Shown: in pieces, positions 1-12,100 of the stretch
How the letters are laid out: each line of letters begins with the position of its first letter
Position numbering within the stretch: the first letter of the stretch is position 1
Origin: Polytrichum commune
Lineage: Eukaryota; Streptophyta; Polytrichopsida; Polytrichales; Polytrichaceae
Length of the DNA: 64,000 nucleotides
Assembly (NCBI GenBank): GCA_950295325.1
Contig: OX485808.1
Location: forward strand, 43,358,527 to 43,422,526
Direction of reading: 5' to 3'
Notes under the pieces: model-generated
What the model was told of the DNA's origin: nothing
The model's database searches: none
Seen by the model: only the letters and a program-made list of their open reading frames with translations
Made by a program: the position numbers and the translations under genes

Positions 1-1560
1 TGAAAGAAAGACTTGAGGCATCATGCCACTACATTCTCAAACAATGCTTGAAACTTAACTCTAATGAAGTAATATAGGGGGCATCCCAACACAAAGTATG
101 CCTCAATATCAAGTACATTTTATAAGTAAAAGTGGCATAATAGGGGATAGTCCACCATCATCCAGTTCCAATGGCAAGTCTATGATTCGAGGTGCCATAA
201 GCAACAATGATCTTGCATTGTGGTGGTGTCAATGGTTGCTTCAAGTACAATTCACATTCGTATTTGAGAATATCCTTGAGGTGGATGTAATCTACTTTCT
301 TCCTTGAGAGATGGAGACAGTTGCACTCTTTAGCAAGAAAAGCCTTCTTGAGATCATTGAATGTGATTTATGATGGTGTAGGGTCGTCATAGGTTTCCCA
401 ATGAGATAGAACCCATGGTTATTTCCACATGGTTGTCAATTTGTTCCAAGTGTCAAATCCTTGTTTCACAAGGTGACGGGAAAGTAGGGCTCCTTGGGTG
501 ACTAACCAAGAGGAAGATAGATGGGCAAGCCATTGTTGAAAACCCATAGTTAGCTTAAGAGCATACAATTCCTTGCAGAATTTGTCAAATTCGCCAACAA
601 AATATGATAGTTTGTCGAAGAATGCACTTTGACATAAGACATCATATGTATCTTCATGCCCCTCTCACAATCCTTCCAATGAGAGTTTTCCAAGTCACCT
701 ACCAAAGTCTCGGTGCCATATGTGAAAATTGGAAGCACCAAAGCCTTAAATAGATGGCATTTAAGTTCCCAATACGTGACTCCAACTATTGCTTCTTTCC
801 TTAGGTGGCCATCAAGGTTTTGTACTTGCAATTCGTCATCTTTTACTTGAAGGCTCAAAGTGACCATGTGAATGGAAATCAATCCCAAGGTAGTAATATA
901 TCATGGGTTATGTCAATTTGGTCTTTGCTTGGGTAAAATGCCTCTTGGATTAATTTCCTTTTGTTGTAGCCAAAGACCACATTATGGTCTTAAATAAATT
1001 GACATCAAGCCTAGAGGAATTGCAAAACTCACATAGCTTGTTTTTAAGTCTTTGTAAGCATGGTCTTGGTTTTGAGTGCATAACAACGTTGTCAACAAAA
1101 AGAAGAATGACATCCACTATGTTAAACAAACACGAAGAATCCCAGTCGATCTTGTCTAATTATGTTTGAAGTTCACCAATGTATAAGCCAAATAGTGTGG
1201 GGGAGAGGGGATATCCTTGCTAAATACCAATGTCAAACATTACTTCACCATGTATGTCATTGCTAATTTGTACTTTTGCATAAACTATAGTATACATGGT
1301 TTTTACAATTTGTTGTAAAGGAATGGATATGCCTAATCTTTAGAGGCATTCCCAAAGTTTGTCACGTAGAACCATGTCAAAAGCCTTTTTTGAAATCAAC
1401 AAAATAAGAATAACATCAACCTGCAAATATTTTTTTCTTAATTAAAGTATGTACTAATGTAAGAATGTGGTCCAAAGTAGATCTACATTCCTTGAAAATT
1501 GTTTGTCATCTTACTTTGACCCCTTTCATTCGGGCCATCATCTAATCATTTTCCCTAAAC
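1..1560 (-). mobile_element. LINE (non-LTR retrotransposon) fragment, 3' half of ORF2, decayed
   Basis: Read on the minus strand, this stretch gives broken frames that follow the order of a plant LINE ORF2 C-terminus. Near 1200 there is an RT-like block (DIG...GYPLSPTLFGLYIGEL). Near 1100 is the position of the catalytic FADD box, here degraded (FVDNVVMHSK). Next comes a thumb region (FTYGTE, 550-888), then a region near 350-520 matching the other LINE pieces in this window (LSHWET, KEWN-like). The frames are interrupted by stops and shifts, so the copy is dead. It runs off the left edge. The same protein order recurs at 14440-14790 on the plus strand and 19985-20935 on the minus strand. The assignment rests on motif order and mutual similarity; no 3' tail or target duplication was found. 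Confidence 0.75.
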
Positions 1561-1670
1561 AAAGCAGAGAGATTGCCAAATATTGTGCCTAGCATGCAAT
1601 TCCCCATGGATCTTCTCACGCCAAATTTATAGATCAATTTTGTAATTTTGTAATCCATGAGGCTACATTT

Positions 1671-1800
1671 GATTGGAATATGACGAGGATTGTAGATCAG
1701 AATAAAGACTGTAAAGACGTGTTACAATGTGATTGGAATATGACAAGGATTGTAGATTAGAATAAAGACTATAAAGACATGTGTTACAATGAGATTGGAT
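1671..1800. repeat. 60 bp direct tandem repeat, about two copies
   Basis: A unit starting gattggaatatgac at 1671 is repeated at 1731 with few differences, and a third partial start (gattgg) lies near 1793. No coding or structural role is visible. Confidence 0.75.
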
Positions 1801-4440
1801 TATGTACTTATAATAAAGAACAACCTTCTATGTTTAGCCAATATCAGAGTAGGGAGGGTCTACTTGATCACATAGATAGAGAACATTCATTTAGACCTCT
1901 TATAAGTTTTGCATTTTAACACCAATTCTAAAACTTGAAATGACCTTCTACCCAATGCGCCCATGATTTGTATTTGCTAATCACCCTAACCCCATCAACA
2001 ATTTGTAATTGAAAATGAATGGGCAAACAATGTGATTGAGACACACACCAAGCTTTCATGGGATTAGAATACCTTGCAGAATTGAGGGTTGTTCTACATA
2101 TGACCAAGGGATGTGAGAAAAAATGATTAAGGAATTCTCTTGATCGTGGTCGAATCATGCTTTGAAGACCATGGCCAAGAGAAATCCATGTTGCCTTTTA
2201 AAAGCCTTGGTCATGGGACATAGTGTGAAGTGGATTTGGACTGCGACATAGTGTTTGTTAAGAAAATAAAAGATAAATTTTTTATTTGAAATAATTATTT
2301 GTTAAAATATGGAATTTACTTAAAACTTGTTTTCTAAATTTAAATTTATGATCACCTTATTTTCCCTTTAGAAAACCTATTTGGAATTCCTTGCTGCAAA
2401 ATCTGGGTGGCCACCAAACATTATGCATTTCTAGACATGTAGGATTCCACATCACTTTCTCATCCATTTTCTAACATGGTCACCAATTGGTCAATTCTAT
2501 TTTTAGTGGCTTTGTGACCACCGTTATCAATGAGAGATTTTAAAAAGCGGTGGTCATGGTCACTAGTGTAAACATGCCCTCAAGAAACTCAACCAATTCA
2601 TGGAAATTTGATCCATAACATCACTTTATTTTCTATGCCAAATATGCACAAATTGTGGTGATTTTGGTTTAGTGGCCAATCTAATTAAAGGTTGACAACT
2701 ATTATTCGGTTTTGTATTTTTATTAGGTACCTATATTTGAGTTTTATGTGGTGTGGTGTGGTGTGGCTCCAAGAATGGATGCCAAAAAGCCACATTTGTG
2801 AAAGAGATAGAACTATGTGCTCAAAATATGATAACTATTCTAGACTCAATAATCGATATAATTAGGAGGGACCTATATGACCATTTCATGAAAACGAGAA
2901 TCTTCACTTTGATAATGAATGAGATATTCATGCGAACTCCAAAATTATGACGAATGTGGCTTTCATCTTGATTTGGATTTGCTAACCATCTCGTACTAAG
3001 TTAATTTCAGAATGATAGTATGTTTCATATCCTATGAGAAGCTTGCTAGTTGGAGGAACTAATTGTTTAAGACCCATCTACCCTAAAGTTTGTGCGTATG
3101 TGCCTCCCATGGGCTAAGCACACTTATTATCCCAATTAGTGTGTGACACTATTTGGAGTTATCAATGCAATAACGTCTCATTCAAGAGTTCAAGTTTTAC
3201 TAACAAAAGTTCAATAGGTTGTTCGGACATTATAGAAGATAATTGATGCTGCTTGGTAAAATGCTACATTCTCATTACATAGTTATAGCATTTGTGTAAC
3301 ACCAAATAATAACACACATAATTTGGGATAATCAATGTAGTTTATCAATAAAGTCCAGGCATGCCTAGTGGGCGTGGAGCCAATTTGTTTTTGCATATTC
3401 TAGTTAGATATCTAATTGACATGTGAGAATAAGGACCATAGTCTAGGAGATTCAAAAAGGGCATGATATGGAGAATGTGATATGAACTTTTGGACAAAAT
3501 AAGCGAATTTTTGAATTTTGTTGAAGTTTAGGCTTAGAAAGGAGGTTAGAATGTTGAAAGCAAGAGGAAATAGGTGATTAGTGACTAACAAGTGGAAGTA
3601 AGGAAGAAATGAATTTTTCCTATTCACTAACAATATATTAGGAAGGTGAAGTCGTCTGGGTAGGACCATAGTCATGTGATCACTTGAAACAAACTCATGA
3701 GATATGACTATGGACAGGCACATTGATTGGAGATATATATTTTTTTTATATAGAGCATAGACAAGACGAGAAGTGTGTGTGTAATTCTCCTCTCGGGAAG
3801 AGAGTGATTTTTTCTTCCTTCAATAGCAATTGAGTTCTATATATAGTAGTAGTAGATTCCTAGGCGTGAAACCCAAACAATGTAAAAGTGCTTTCTCCAT
3901 AATATCAAAGTAAAACACACATTTCCCTGATACCTCCTTGTGTGGAATTCCATCTGGTTGGCAATGTTCTTATTCTTGAAGGCCAATTAAAGATAAGTCC
4001 GATGGTGTTGTGCATGAAATCAGTAAAAATTCTACATCGAAGAGAATGTAGACAACACACCTTGCTCGTGAAGAGTGGAGTTCTCTCATTGTTATTCGTA
4101 TCAGTTCATCCTAGAAGGGTGTGAATCCTGGTAATCCTTACACGTCACAAGAGACAGAATCGGAGCTGAACATACTCCATATTCCTAGTTGGTGGGGATG
4201 AGAATTTGTAATGGGAAGAATTGTTTTGTGCAATCTTCTTTTGATAATTTCCTCATTCGTTTCACTAAACCTGTCTATCCTGTGAAAGGATTAGGCCTAC
4301 ATGTGGCACACAATCGTCGTCAACTTATCAAGGCATTAATCTAGGCGACATGGAGAGTGGGAGTGGTAATCTGGACAACTCCGAAGTGTAGTGATTTCTA
4401 CGAAGAGAGTGGGGTGCACCGTGAAATTATGTATGAAGAA
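1800..4440. other. Non-coding interval with dispersed-repeat pieces
   Basis: No gene is supported; the ORFs here are short and show no family signature. 2730-2930 is a plus-oriented copy of the dispersed repeat also found at 11530-11700 and 56040-56220 (start gtggctccaagaa). The sequence gtgtaaacatgccc near 2573-2586 looks like a right terminus of a Harbinger-like MITE (compare 59517). The rest is AT-rich and featureless. Confidence 0.5.
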
Positions 4441-4776
4441 ACCTTCCTGAACATGAGAATCGGATGTTAGAATTGCAGTCGTGAATGAATCTCCCCGGAA
4501 CTACCATTCAAATGCTCTTTTGGAAGCGCGCGTTCAATACCAAAGTTCGGTGTAGCGACCATAGTCTTCAATGGCGACGAGGAGTCGGAGAAGACGAAGG
4601 GCTTGGACGCGGGAGGCGAACCGTGTTGGCGGAGAAGATGGGGAAATATCCCATATCGATTGCCAGGAGGCCCAAGAGTCAGTATAAAATGGCAAGGAGC
4701 CAGGCTTGTTTTAGACAACTTGATACTCACTTGGGACTAAAGACTATGACTTGCACTACAATATGGGCCTCGATAC
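4441..4776 (+). other. GC-richer segment with unrecognised open frame
   Basis: An open frame at 4485-4805 encodes an Arg-rich peptide of about 106 residues, which would end inside the adjacent MITE. Base composition is richer in G and C than the surroundings. A second frame of the same strand is also open for about 60 codons. No family was recognised. It may be the remnant of a gene or retroelement that was interrupted when the MITE at 4780 inserted. The sequence resumes after the MITE at 5888. Confidence 0.2.
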
Positions 4777-4779
4777 TTA

Positions 4780-5884
4780 GGGGCGGTTTACACTATGGAC
4801 CATGAAGTTGTCCCAATTGAGCCCTATTTTACGTGGGACGACTTCCATGGTCCGAGTTACTAAAATATTAGTTTTCATGGTTCATGGGCCCTTCACTAGG
4901 TGTGGACCATGAAGAATGACCATGCACCAAAAAGTGGAGGTGCTGTTTTTTTTAATACATGCCCAAAAAGGACAATTTTGAAAAAAATTAAGTTTGATCA
5001 TTCCTTGTCTTCTCTTGGGCTTCACTTGTCTTCACTTCTTGTTAAATGTGTCGAAGATGTGGCTTGCAAATCTTCTCACAACAATTTTTTTTAAATAAAA
5101 TAAAATGAGCAATTTAATTTGTACATGCTCAATGTAACTTACATGTGATATGTACCTTGTGTTGTCACTACACTAAATAGGATATTTAGTGTTTGATTAT
5201 ATTTAATGTTGTTACCACCCTACCTTGCTCAACACTAATTTTCAATTCTTTGATAATTAATGTTAGAAGATTTCCCATTGCACTTCTTTTGACTACCCTG
5301 ATCTACAATCACTAAACCACTACAGATTTTTGTTTTTTGTTTTGCAACTGCATTTTGTAAGAATATTGGGGTGTGTAATATACCGTTGGAAAGGTATTTT
5401 CAAGACCTTTCCAACGGTATATTACAAGCCCCAAAATTCCAAACATTGCATTTGATAGACCAACAAAACAAATCTGCACTTGAATTCTTGAGTTCTAGAT
5501 GTCCCGCGTTGTTTGGTGAAACACGTGTGAGCCGGTTTAAGGGGTAGGGCAAGGTAGTACTAGTATGTCTCATGGGCTATGGTATAATTAAGGCGCTTAA
5601 AAGGTAGATTCATTAAAATTTTATTGAAATGGTATTTCTCTAACATGGGCCCTTGCCTTTTCCTAACAGACCACCTCTTGCCTCTCTCAACGCAAAACCC
5701 GTTGGACCATGTCAGTGCATTTATTAGGCCTTAAAAATTATATTTTGGGGACCTCGACCTCCATGGTCCCTCTGCCATTTTTTCCTTAGTGTAAACCGAA
5801 GTTGTCCCGGGAGAACTTCAACAACCAATCAGCTGCCTTGCAGAGCCCTGGTCCAACTTCATGGTCCATAGTGTAAACCGCCCC
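4780..5884. mobile_element. Complete Harbinger-like (Tourist-type) MITE, 1105 bp
   Basis: The two ends are inverted copies of one another and identical over the first 31 bp, each starting GGGGCGGTTTACAC. The element is flanked by the trinucleotide TTA on both sides (4777-4779 and 5885-5887). GG-rich termini plus a TTA/TAA target duplication are characteristic of the PIF/Harbinger superfamily. No transposase ORF lies inside, so it is non-autonomous. Its interior holds a long hairpin at 5361-5439 and, near 5167, a terminus-like stretch (CACTAAATAG) related to the TA-flanked MITE at 58102. Confidence 0.85.
5361..5439. repeat. Long hairpin, 35 nt arms with 9 nt loop
   Basis: The arms at 5361-5395 and 5405-5439 are inverted copies with only three mismatches; the inner 22 nt pair perfectly (core ACCGTTGGAAAGGT). 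It lies in the middle of the Harbinger-like MITE and is not part of that element's termini, so it may be a second, nested inverted-repeat insertion. Confidence 0.85.
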
Positions 5885-5887
5885 TTA

Positions 5888-8660
5888 GGGACTAGTCATT
5901 GGGGATTGAGTATTGAGACTATGGCCGACTCTCACTAGACTATGGACTATCATTATATTTGTTAATCAAAGACTTTGGAAAGTCTCAAAATAAATGCAAA
6001 TGGTTAAATATCTAGTTCAATTTCTTATTGTGATGACATGTATTTGTGCCAAATTGGTTAATGCCGCTTATGTAAATTGCTTTTTAAGTCACATTGAATA
6101 TATTTTGTGTTTTTCTAGTTCTTTATTTGAAAACTACGTCCTTAAATAATCTCAAAATCATGAAAAAATCTCCAATTACCCAATATAGTGATAGAGACTA
6201 TGGACTAAAACAAGGTGCCCCTAGCCTTGGGATTATGAGATTATGGTTTACGCATAAGACTATTGTTGAGCCGTGATTCCCTACATTGCAAAATCATAAT
6301 AAGAGAGATGTCACTGCTTTATGAGAAGTTTGAAGCTGAAGAGGCCATGGTCTATCTAGAGTGGTGTTGTCTTGTTGGTTTATTGTGTTTGTTGGAAGAG
6401 TTGGTAGGTGAATGGACAACCAAGAAAGAAAGTTGGTTGTACACTGGTTGTGATATGCTAAGCAGATGGTGGCATGACAAGAAAGACCCAAGTCACAAAG
6501 TGGAGATGGCTACGTATCTAGGAACTCATGCCTAATTCTTGAATAAATAAAACCAAATGTTTTCGTACTAATGTTGTGGGTGGTTGAGTTTCATTTTCCT
6601 TGAATGGGAAACTAAAACATTTGAAGCTAATGATTTAGAACTTGGAAAATGAGATGCATATTTATGAAGTTAAACTATTGAGTTAAGAAGAAGAAATACT
6701 ATTCTATGTCTAAGAATTAATAAGGGTAGACCTAAGAAGAAATTCATGGTCTTCTAACCTTGATGGTGTGTTGGACTATAGTGATGTTTGGAACATGTAT
6801 GGAAGTTGGAGTTGTAACTTAACAAAGGACTTTAATCTGATAGTAAACTCATACATAATAAAGGATTAATCAATGAAATATTGTTCTCTTTGAGGGGTAA
6901 TTATACTGCCATGTCAAGTTACATTACGATTGATGAATTTATCTGAGGCAATTGACTACACCAATGTGCCATTGACTTCGGGAAAGAAATTATCATTTAG
7001 AATGGATTACTTTATACAAGACTATTGTCAATGGTTGTGCCTATGCTTGCGCACCTCACAAGGTTTGAGTCGAATGAACTTGTTGCTAGACTATTGATTG
7101 GGTGAATAAAGTGATGTATGTGACAATCACAAATGCATGTATTGCAATCGAGAGATTGTCCACAACCTTTTGTTTGAATATATAAATGAATGAATTGTCA
7201 ACCAAAATCTTGAACAACTTGAAATAAACTTATGTTTGACCTAATTAAACTTATTTGAGAGACGTAGATGATATGAAAATCACATTTTTAGTCCTCCCTG
7301 AGTGTTTCCCTGGGTTTTTGTCATATCCAAAATCTAAACTACATTAGACCATCCCAATTGGGCCCCTCATAAAAGCGAGGGAAACAAGAACCAATCTATG
7401 GGATAGTGTGAGGGAAAAATGGTTAGGGTATTTGTCATCACCTTTCTCACTCTTAGAGTGGGCCTTGGCCCACCTAGGGCCCTACCTAGAGTGCCTAGAA
7501 CATGCACGATCATGAACCAATCCATGATCATGCACCAACACAAAAATTAAATCAAAAAAATTCATGCTGGAAAAAATATTTAAAAAAAATGCAATGAAAA
7601 TTCTAGCAAAAATTTGTTCTTCATATTTGAAGAAAAACCTTGCCCACAAATCCCGTATTAAGTGCACCTCACCTTAACTAGCCACTCGAGCCCGTGGTCA
7701 AGTCCTAAGCATGTTACCTTAGATCAAAATGAAGAACCATCAAGCTCATACTATAGTTGGCTCATTTCATTGGTTGTGTTCATCAAGAGTGTATATGCTA
7801 AATATGCCATCAAGATTAGACACCATGAATAATGTCCAAGATCTTAAATGTATTTACAATATCTCCATAGCTATTGTAATTAAAATGTTTCTATATCTTG
7901 TTTGCAGCTACATTAAATAGGCTCTCAGACACCAAAATTCATACATAGAACTCTTGACATCGTAGCCTAGGTAACTATCTTACACATGATGAACATCTGA
8001 GTTTCACAAATCATGCAAGTCAATAAGTTGATACAAATACAACAACACTTCAACTTATCCCATGCCCACACTAGGGGCACAAACTGCTCCTAGGTAGTAA
8101 GAGGGGTCCCTCTTGATAGGGAAAGTTAATCTTTTATAAGAATTTACTTCTACCAGCGAGGAATTTTCATCTACAACACTATATTCGTTAAAATGAAACT
8201 TTCTCTTGTCTCAAATTAATATATGGACCACAAGAACATGATGTTGCCCAAAACTATATTGTCAACAATCTCAAATATATTATCAGTCCTAGTATCCCAA
8301 AAACAATCGTTGGCCGACATAAGCACATTGGGTAGAGCACTTGAAACCACTTCGCCAAAAGAAATCATATATAATGATTTTTATTATTAGCATGGCCAAT
8401 AATATATATACACTACGAGCTACATAGCATCATGTAATAAATGAAATTTTATTCAACTGTACAATTTAGTCCCCCACATGATAATAGAATAAAGTTCACA
8501 TTTGTTGGCAAATATTCTATATGGATATTCATCCAACCCTGAATAATATAGCGTTTCTAAGTTCAACCCAAACTCTACACCAATTTTGAAGATCACATAT
8601 GACTAATATGTATCTACTAGTTACATATGAAACTATTATCATGATAACACAATTCTCCCA
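5888..8660. other. Non-coding AT-rich interval
   Basis: No gene, RNA or complete mobile element could be supported. Open frames are short (at most about 90 codons, at 6263-6535) and show no recognisable domain, splice-joined continuation or codon pattern. Several stretches (around 7300-7400) read like old repeat remains. Confidence 0.5.
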
Positions 8661-8662
8661 AC

Positions 8663-9194
8663 GTCTCATTCAACGTGGTTTGCTTCTTGTGCGATCCGAG
8701 CAATGTTGTCTTTAGCAAAAGTTATGCACTTTTGAGGGATGGACACTGATCCATTATGATTTTTCAGTGGTTTCCATGCTATGAATATGGAATATGTATC
8801 TATCCAAGATGGATCGTGCTCAAAATCCACCCTCCACCAAAAGTTAGGGTTTGTATCCCAGCCCGTGTAATGCCGAATCACATCTTCATTCCGTGCCGTT
8901 GGTCGGTAGTACTCCACTTCAATTTGTCGAAAATGAGGGCTAGAAGTTGCAAAATTTGGTTTCGACAAAGCTCTTGCCACCCACACTTGCTTTGCAATGT
9001 CTCATCTCCAGGACGCAAAATGAGCATATAGCCTTCATGACAATCCACTGCAATGCGGAAAGATGGTGGGGGACGGTTACTAGCAGGCCCGACGTAATGG
9101 TCGTCCACATCAAACTCCTCACAAACCTCTCCATTTCCCAAAAGACTAGCCTCCGTAGCTTGTACATCGACTCATGTTTGTGGCCAAAATCCAT
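8663..9194 (-). pseudogene. Broken ORF fragment of an unrecognised protein
   Basis: On the minus strand one frame (about 9180 to 8985) reads ...GNGEVCEEFDVDDHYVGP...DCHEGYMLILRPGDETLQS. The conceptual protein then continues after a one-base shift near 8985 as VWVARALSKPNF...RQIEVEYYRP...WDTNPNFWWRVD...WIDT...IARI and ends with TGA near 8663. The two halves together look like a single globular domain rich in Trp and aromatic residues. The composition is clearly protein-like, unlike neighbouring random frames. I do not recognise the family with confidence; a transposon-encoded or host BAH-like barrel domain are guesses only. The frameshift and missing start mark it as a pseudogene or TE relic. 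Confidence 0.45.
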
Positions 9195-12100
9195 GCTTCA
9201 AAGTAAGGGGGTATCTTGGTGGAGGTTTGCCAAGGCGGCACGAACATGTGTCCAATATTGTGGTATATTGAACAATTAATTGTCTAAAATTTGTTTAAAA
9301 TTTGATAAAATTCCATAATATTAAATTTTTCATACAAATTTTTGTAATGGTGCCCTCAAGTTTTTAATGAATTCAAGGGATATGAAAAAAAATTCCAACT
9401 TCAAAATATTTAAGGTCATGAAATCTATGTTCAAAACCAAATTTAGTCATTACCTTTTGAATAATACTTCAAATGATAAGTTTTGAAGATCTCATCTTGA
9501 TAGTCTATATTTTAGTACTTAACACAACAATAGAGGGCGCCATGAAAAAAGAAAATCCAATCTTAATAACACTTTGCTATTACTTTTAAGCATTTGACCA
9601 AAACAATCATGATTTTAGTATACCAGAGCATTTTTTTTTTATACTTGACCATGCTTGCTCCATGTGTTTGGTGACAAACTTGGAAAATTGGTCAGCGTCA
9701 TTCCTATCTAGAGTGTATACAACATTTGTAGGTTTGTAACTCATAATTATGGTGGATTTAGTGCAATCTTTGTCAATCCATTTGCTATTTGTGTGATCTA
9801 ACTTAAACTTATATTGACCATGATATATTCTATAATATTACAACTTAACTTCTATTTGGGGATTGCTAGGATTTTGCCTCCTTGATTCTTTTGTCTAGGC
9901 CAGGAGGTCAACCGATTGTCTTAGAACGCCAAAGTGCTTACCATTGTGCCTCCGCAAGGCCTGCACCCTATCCACTCACCATGAACCCTCGTTCTACTCC
10001 ATTTAGGATCCTAATAGAGTTTCCACTTAATCCAAAATTTGTAGAACTTCCTCTTTTCCTTTTTGTTGCGCATTTACTAGTAAATGATAGCCTGGTCGTG
10101 CTCCTTTGAACAAAATGCACCCCACAATCTCAGCCTATACATAATAAATTAGATCCGCCTAAAGATCTTGCTGGGAGACAATTTTAATGGTTGTTGAATT
10201 GAATGTTGTGTTTAATTCTTACCTATCTATTTTCGGATAGGAAGATATTACCATTGAGTTGCAAAAGAAGTGTGGACTTGTGAATGGAATGTCTACCAAT
10301 TAGGAGTTGACATGTACCTCTAAAAGAGTGGCCAACGGGGGCAAATGCTCATGCTTCTATCATGCTGTAGTGCACTACCAACGCTTTAGCAACTACCCAA
10401 GCTTAGAGAATTGACATAGATGTGCATAAACATGAGGAGCTAACAAATGCATGTACCTTGCTCACCAAGATGCATAACACTGAGTTTCTCATCATCCGCG
10501 CAACTATGGACTTTACATGCTTGTAGTGTTTGCGGAGATCCATACATAAATAAACCAATTGAGGTGGTTTATATCTGGATACATGACCTAGCTCCCAGGA
10601 TACCTGATCAACTTTAAAATTTTGACCAAGGCTCGCATTGGAAGAAAACCTAAAAGAACTCCACATGAATAGAAATTCGTTGAAATAGCATTTGGTTGAG
10701 GACCCAGTCACATATGGCTTCACACTAAACTTGAGGCCCAGTGACCACACTACATGATTTTGGAAGTATCTTGGGACAACCTTTGAGCACTTCTTTTGAG
10801 CTCTCACAATAATATGGTCATGCTCTTGGCTCATTTGTGAAGTGGCCCTTAGTTAAGAAGTCCACATCCTAGGTCCACAATGCGGATAGAAGATAAATAA
10901 GATAAATCGTCTCTGGTGCATGATACAAGGAACCAGTAGCTGGCTCGCCCGGGTTGGTTGTATTTTGGTTTCCTTTGCAATTGATTTTCTCAATATGTGC
11001 CCCCCAAAAAAGATACAAGGAACCAGTAGAATCAAAATTCCTATGGGAAAAAACCGAAAATAAAAATAAATAAATAAAATTTATTTATTTGAGCGGTCGC
11101 AACACAGAGAATGCAGTTGGAGGAAAAGGAAGGAAGAAGAAAGATCCAGAATCCAAGTGGCCTCAGATTCGCCAAATAAGTTATTTGGCATCATATCGTA
11201 ACCCTCATATCATATCATAGCCTCAGATTCGCCAAATAAGTTATTTGGCATCATATGTGAAAGATATTGGCTCCTAAATTCAGCTCCTAAATTCGGCTCC
11301 TGCATTTGGGCAACACATGAAACCACCTCCCAAAACAAGCAACGCCAACCTATCAAAAAATCCTACATGCTTGGAGTATGAATTTTTTACATGTTATTTT
11401 GGCCACATGATAGTGCATAACATTATTTAGATCCATAACAATGTTTTGTGGTACTGACAATATTCCACATAGTATTCCCGGATATTCCCCACATTCAAAC
11501 TAGTGTTATTTCAATTAGACACGTATATTTGTCAAATGACGTGTGGTTAGGTGTGGATCCAAGAACATACAACATAATCACATATGTCTAAGTGAAGTTG
11601 GACTACAACCTCAAGTTGTATTAAACACTCTAGTATATTCAATAATCAACACAACTGGAAGGACATATGTTCGGGGCAATCACACCCCCTTACGTTTCAT
11701 AACCACGTGCGATAATGTGGTATTTAATGAGGGGATATTTATGCACCTCTCAATAACCCCCCCCCCCCTAATTTGTAGATAAAAAGCTACTTTCATGTAT
11801 TTTTTGCACCCTGTATTTATATGTAATTATTTAGAGAGGCTAATTTTTGGCACACTAGATTTTTTTTATAAATCATACAAGTACCAAATAGTGGACATAA
11901 TACTATAGCATTGCGAAACTAACCATATGAGCAACAAACATTCCATGCCATTCAAATTCTCGTTCATTTGGTTTTAATTAATAATACCAATCCTAAATCA
12001 TTCAAAAGTACCATTCAAAACACAACCAATAGCACTTGGATACTAGTTAAAGGGTTACCAATAAACATGAATATAACAAAATATACAAGTTGAAATAGAC

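Noticed and set aside
98-307. Plus-strand 69-codon frame near the left end
   Set aside because: It lies antisense to the LINE remnant and has no domain of its own.
10403-10834. Minus-strand 143-codon frame
   Set aside because: It overlaps a MITE-like repeat whose relatives at 24114 and 33030 do not keep the frame.
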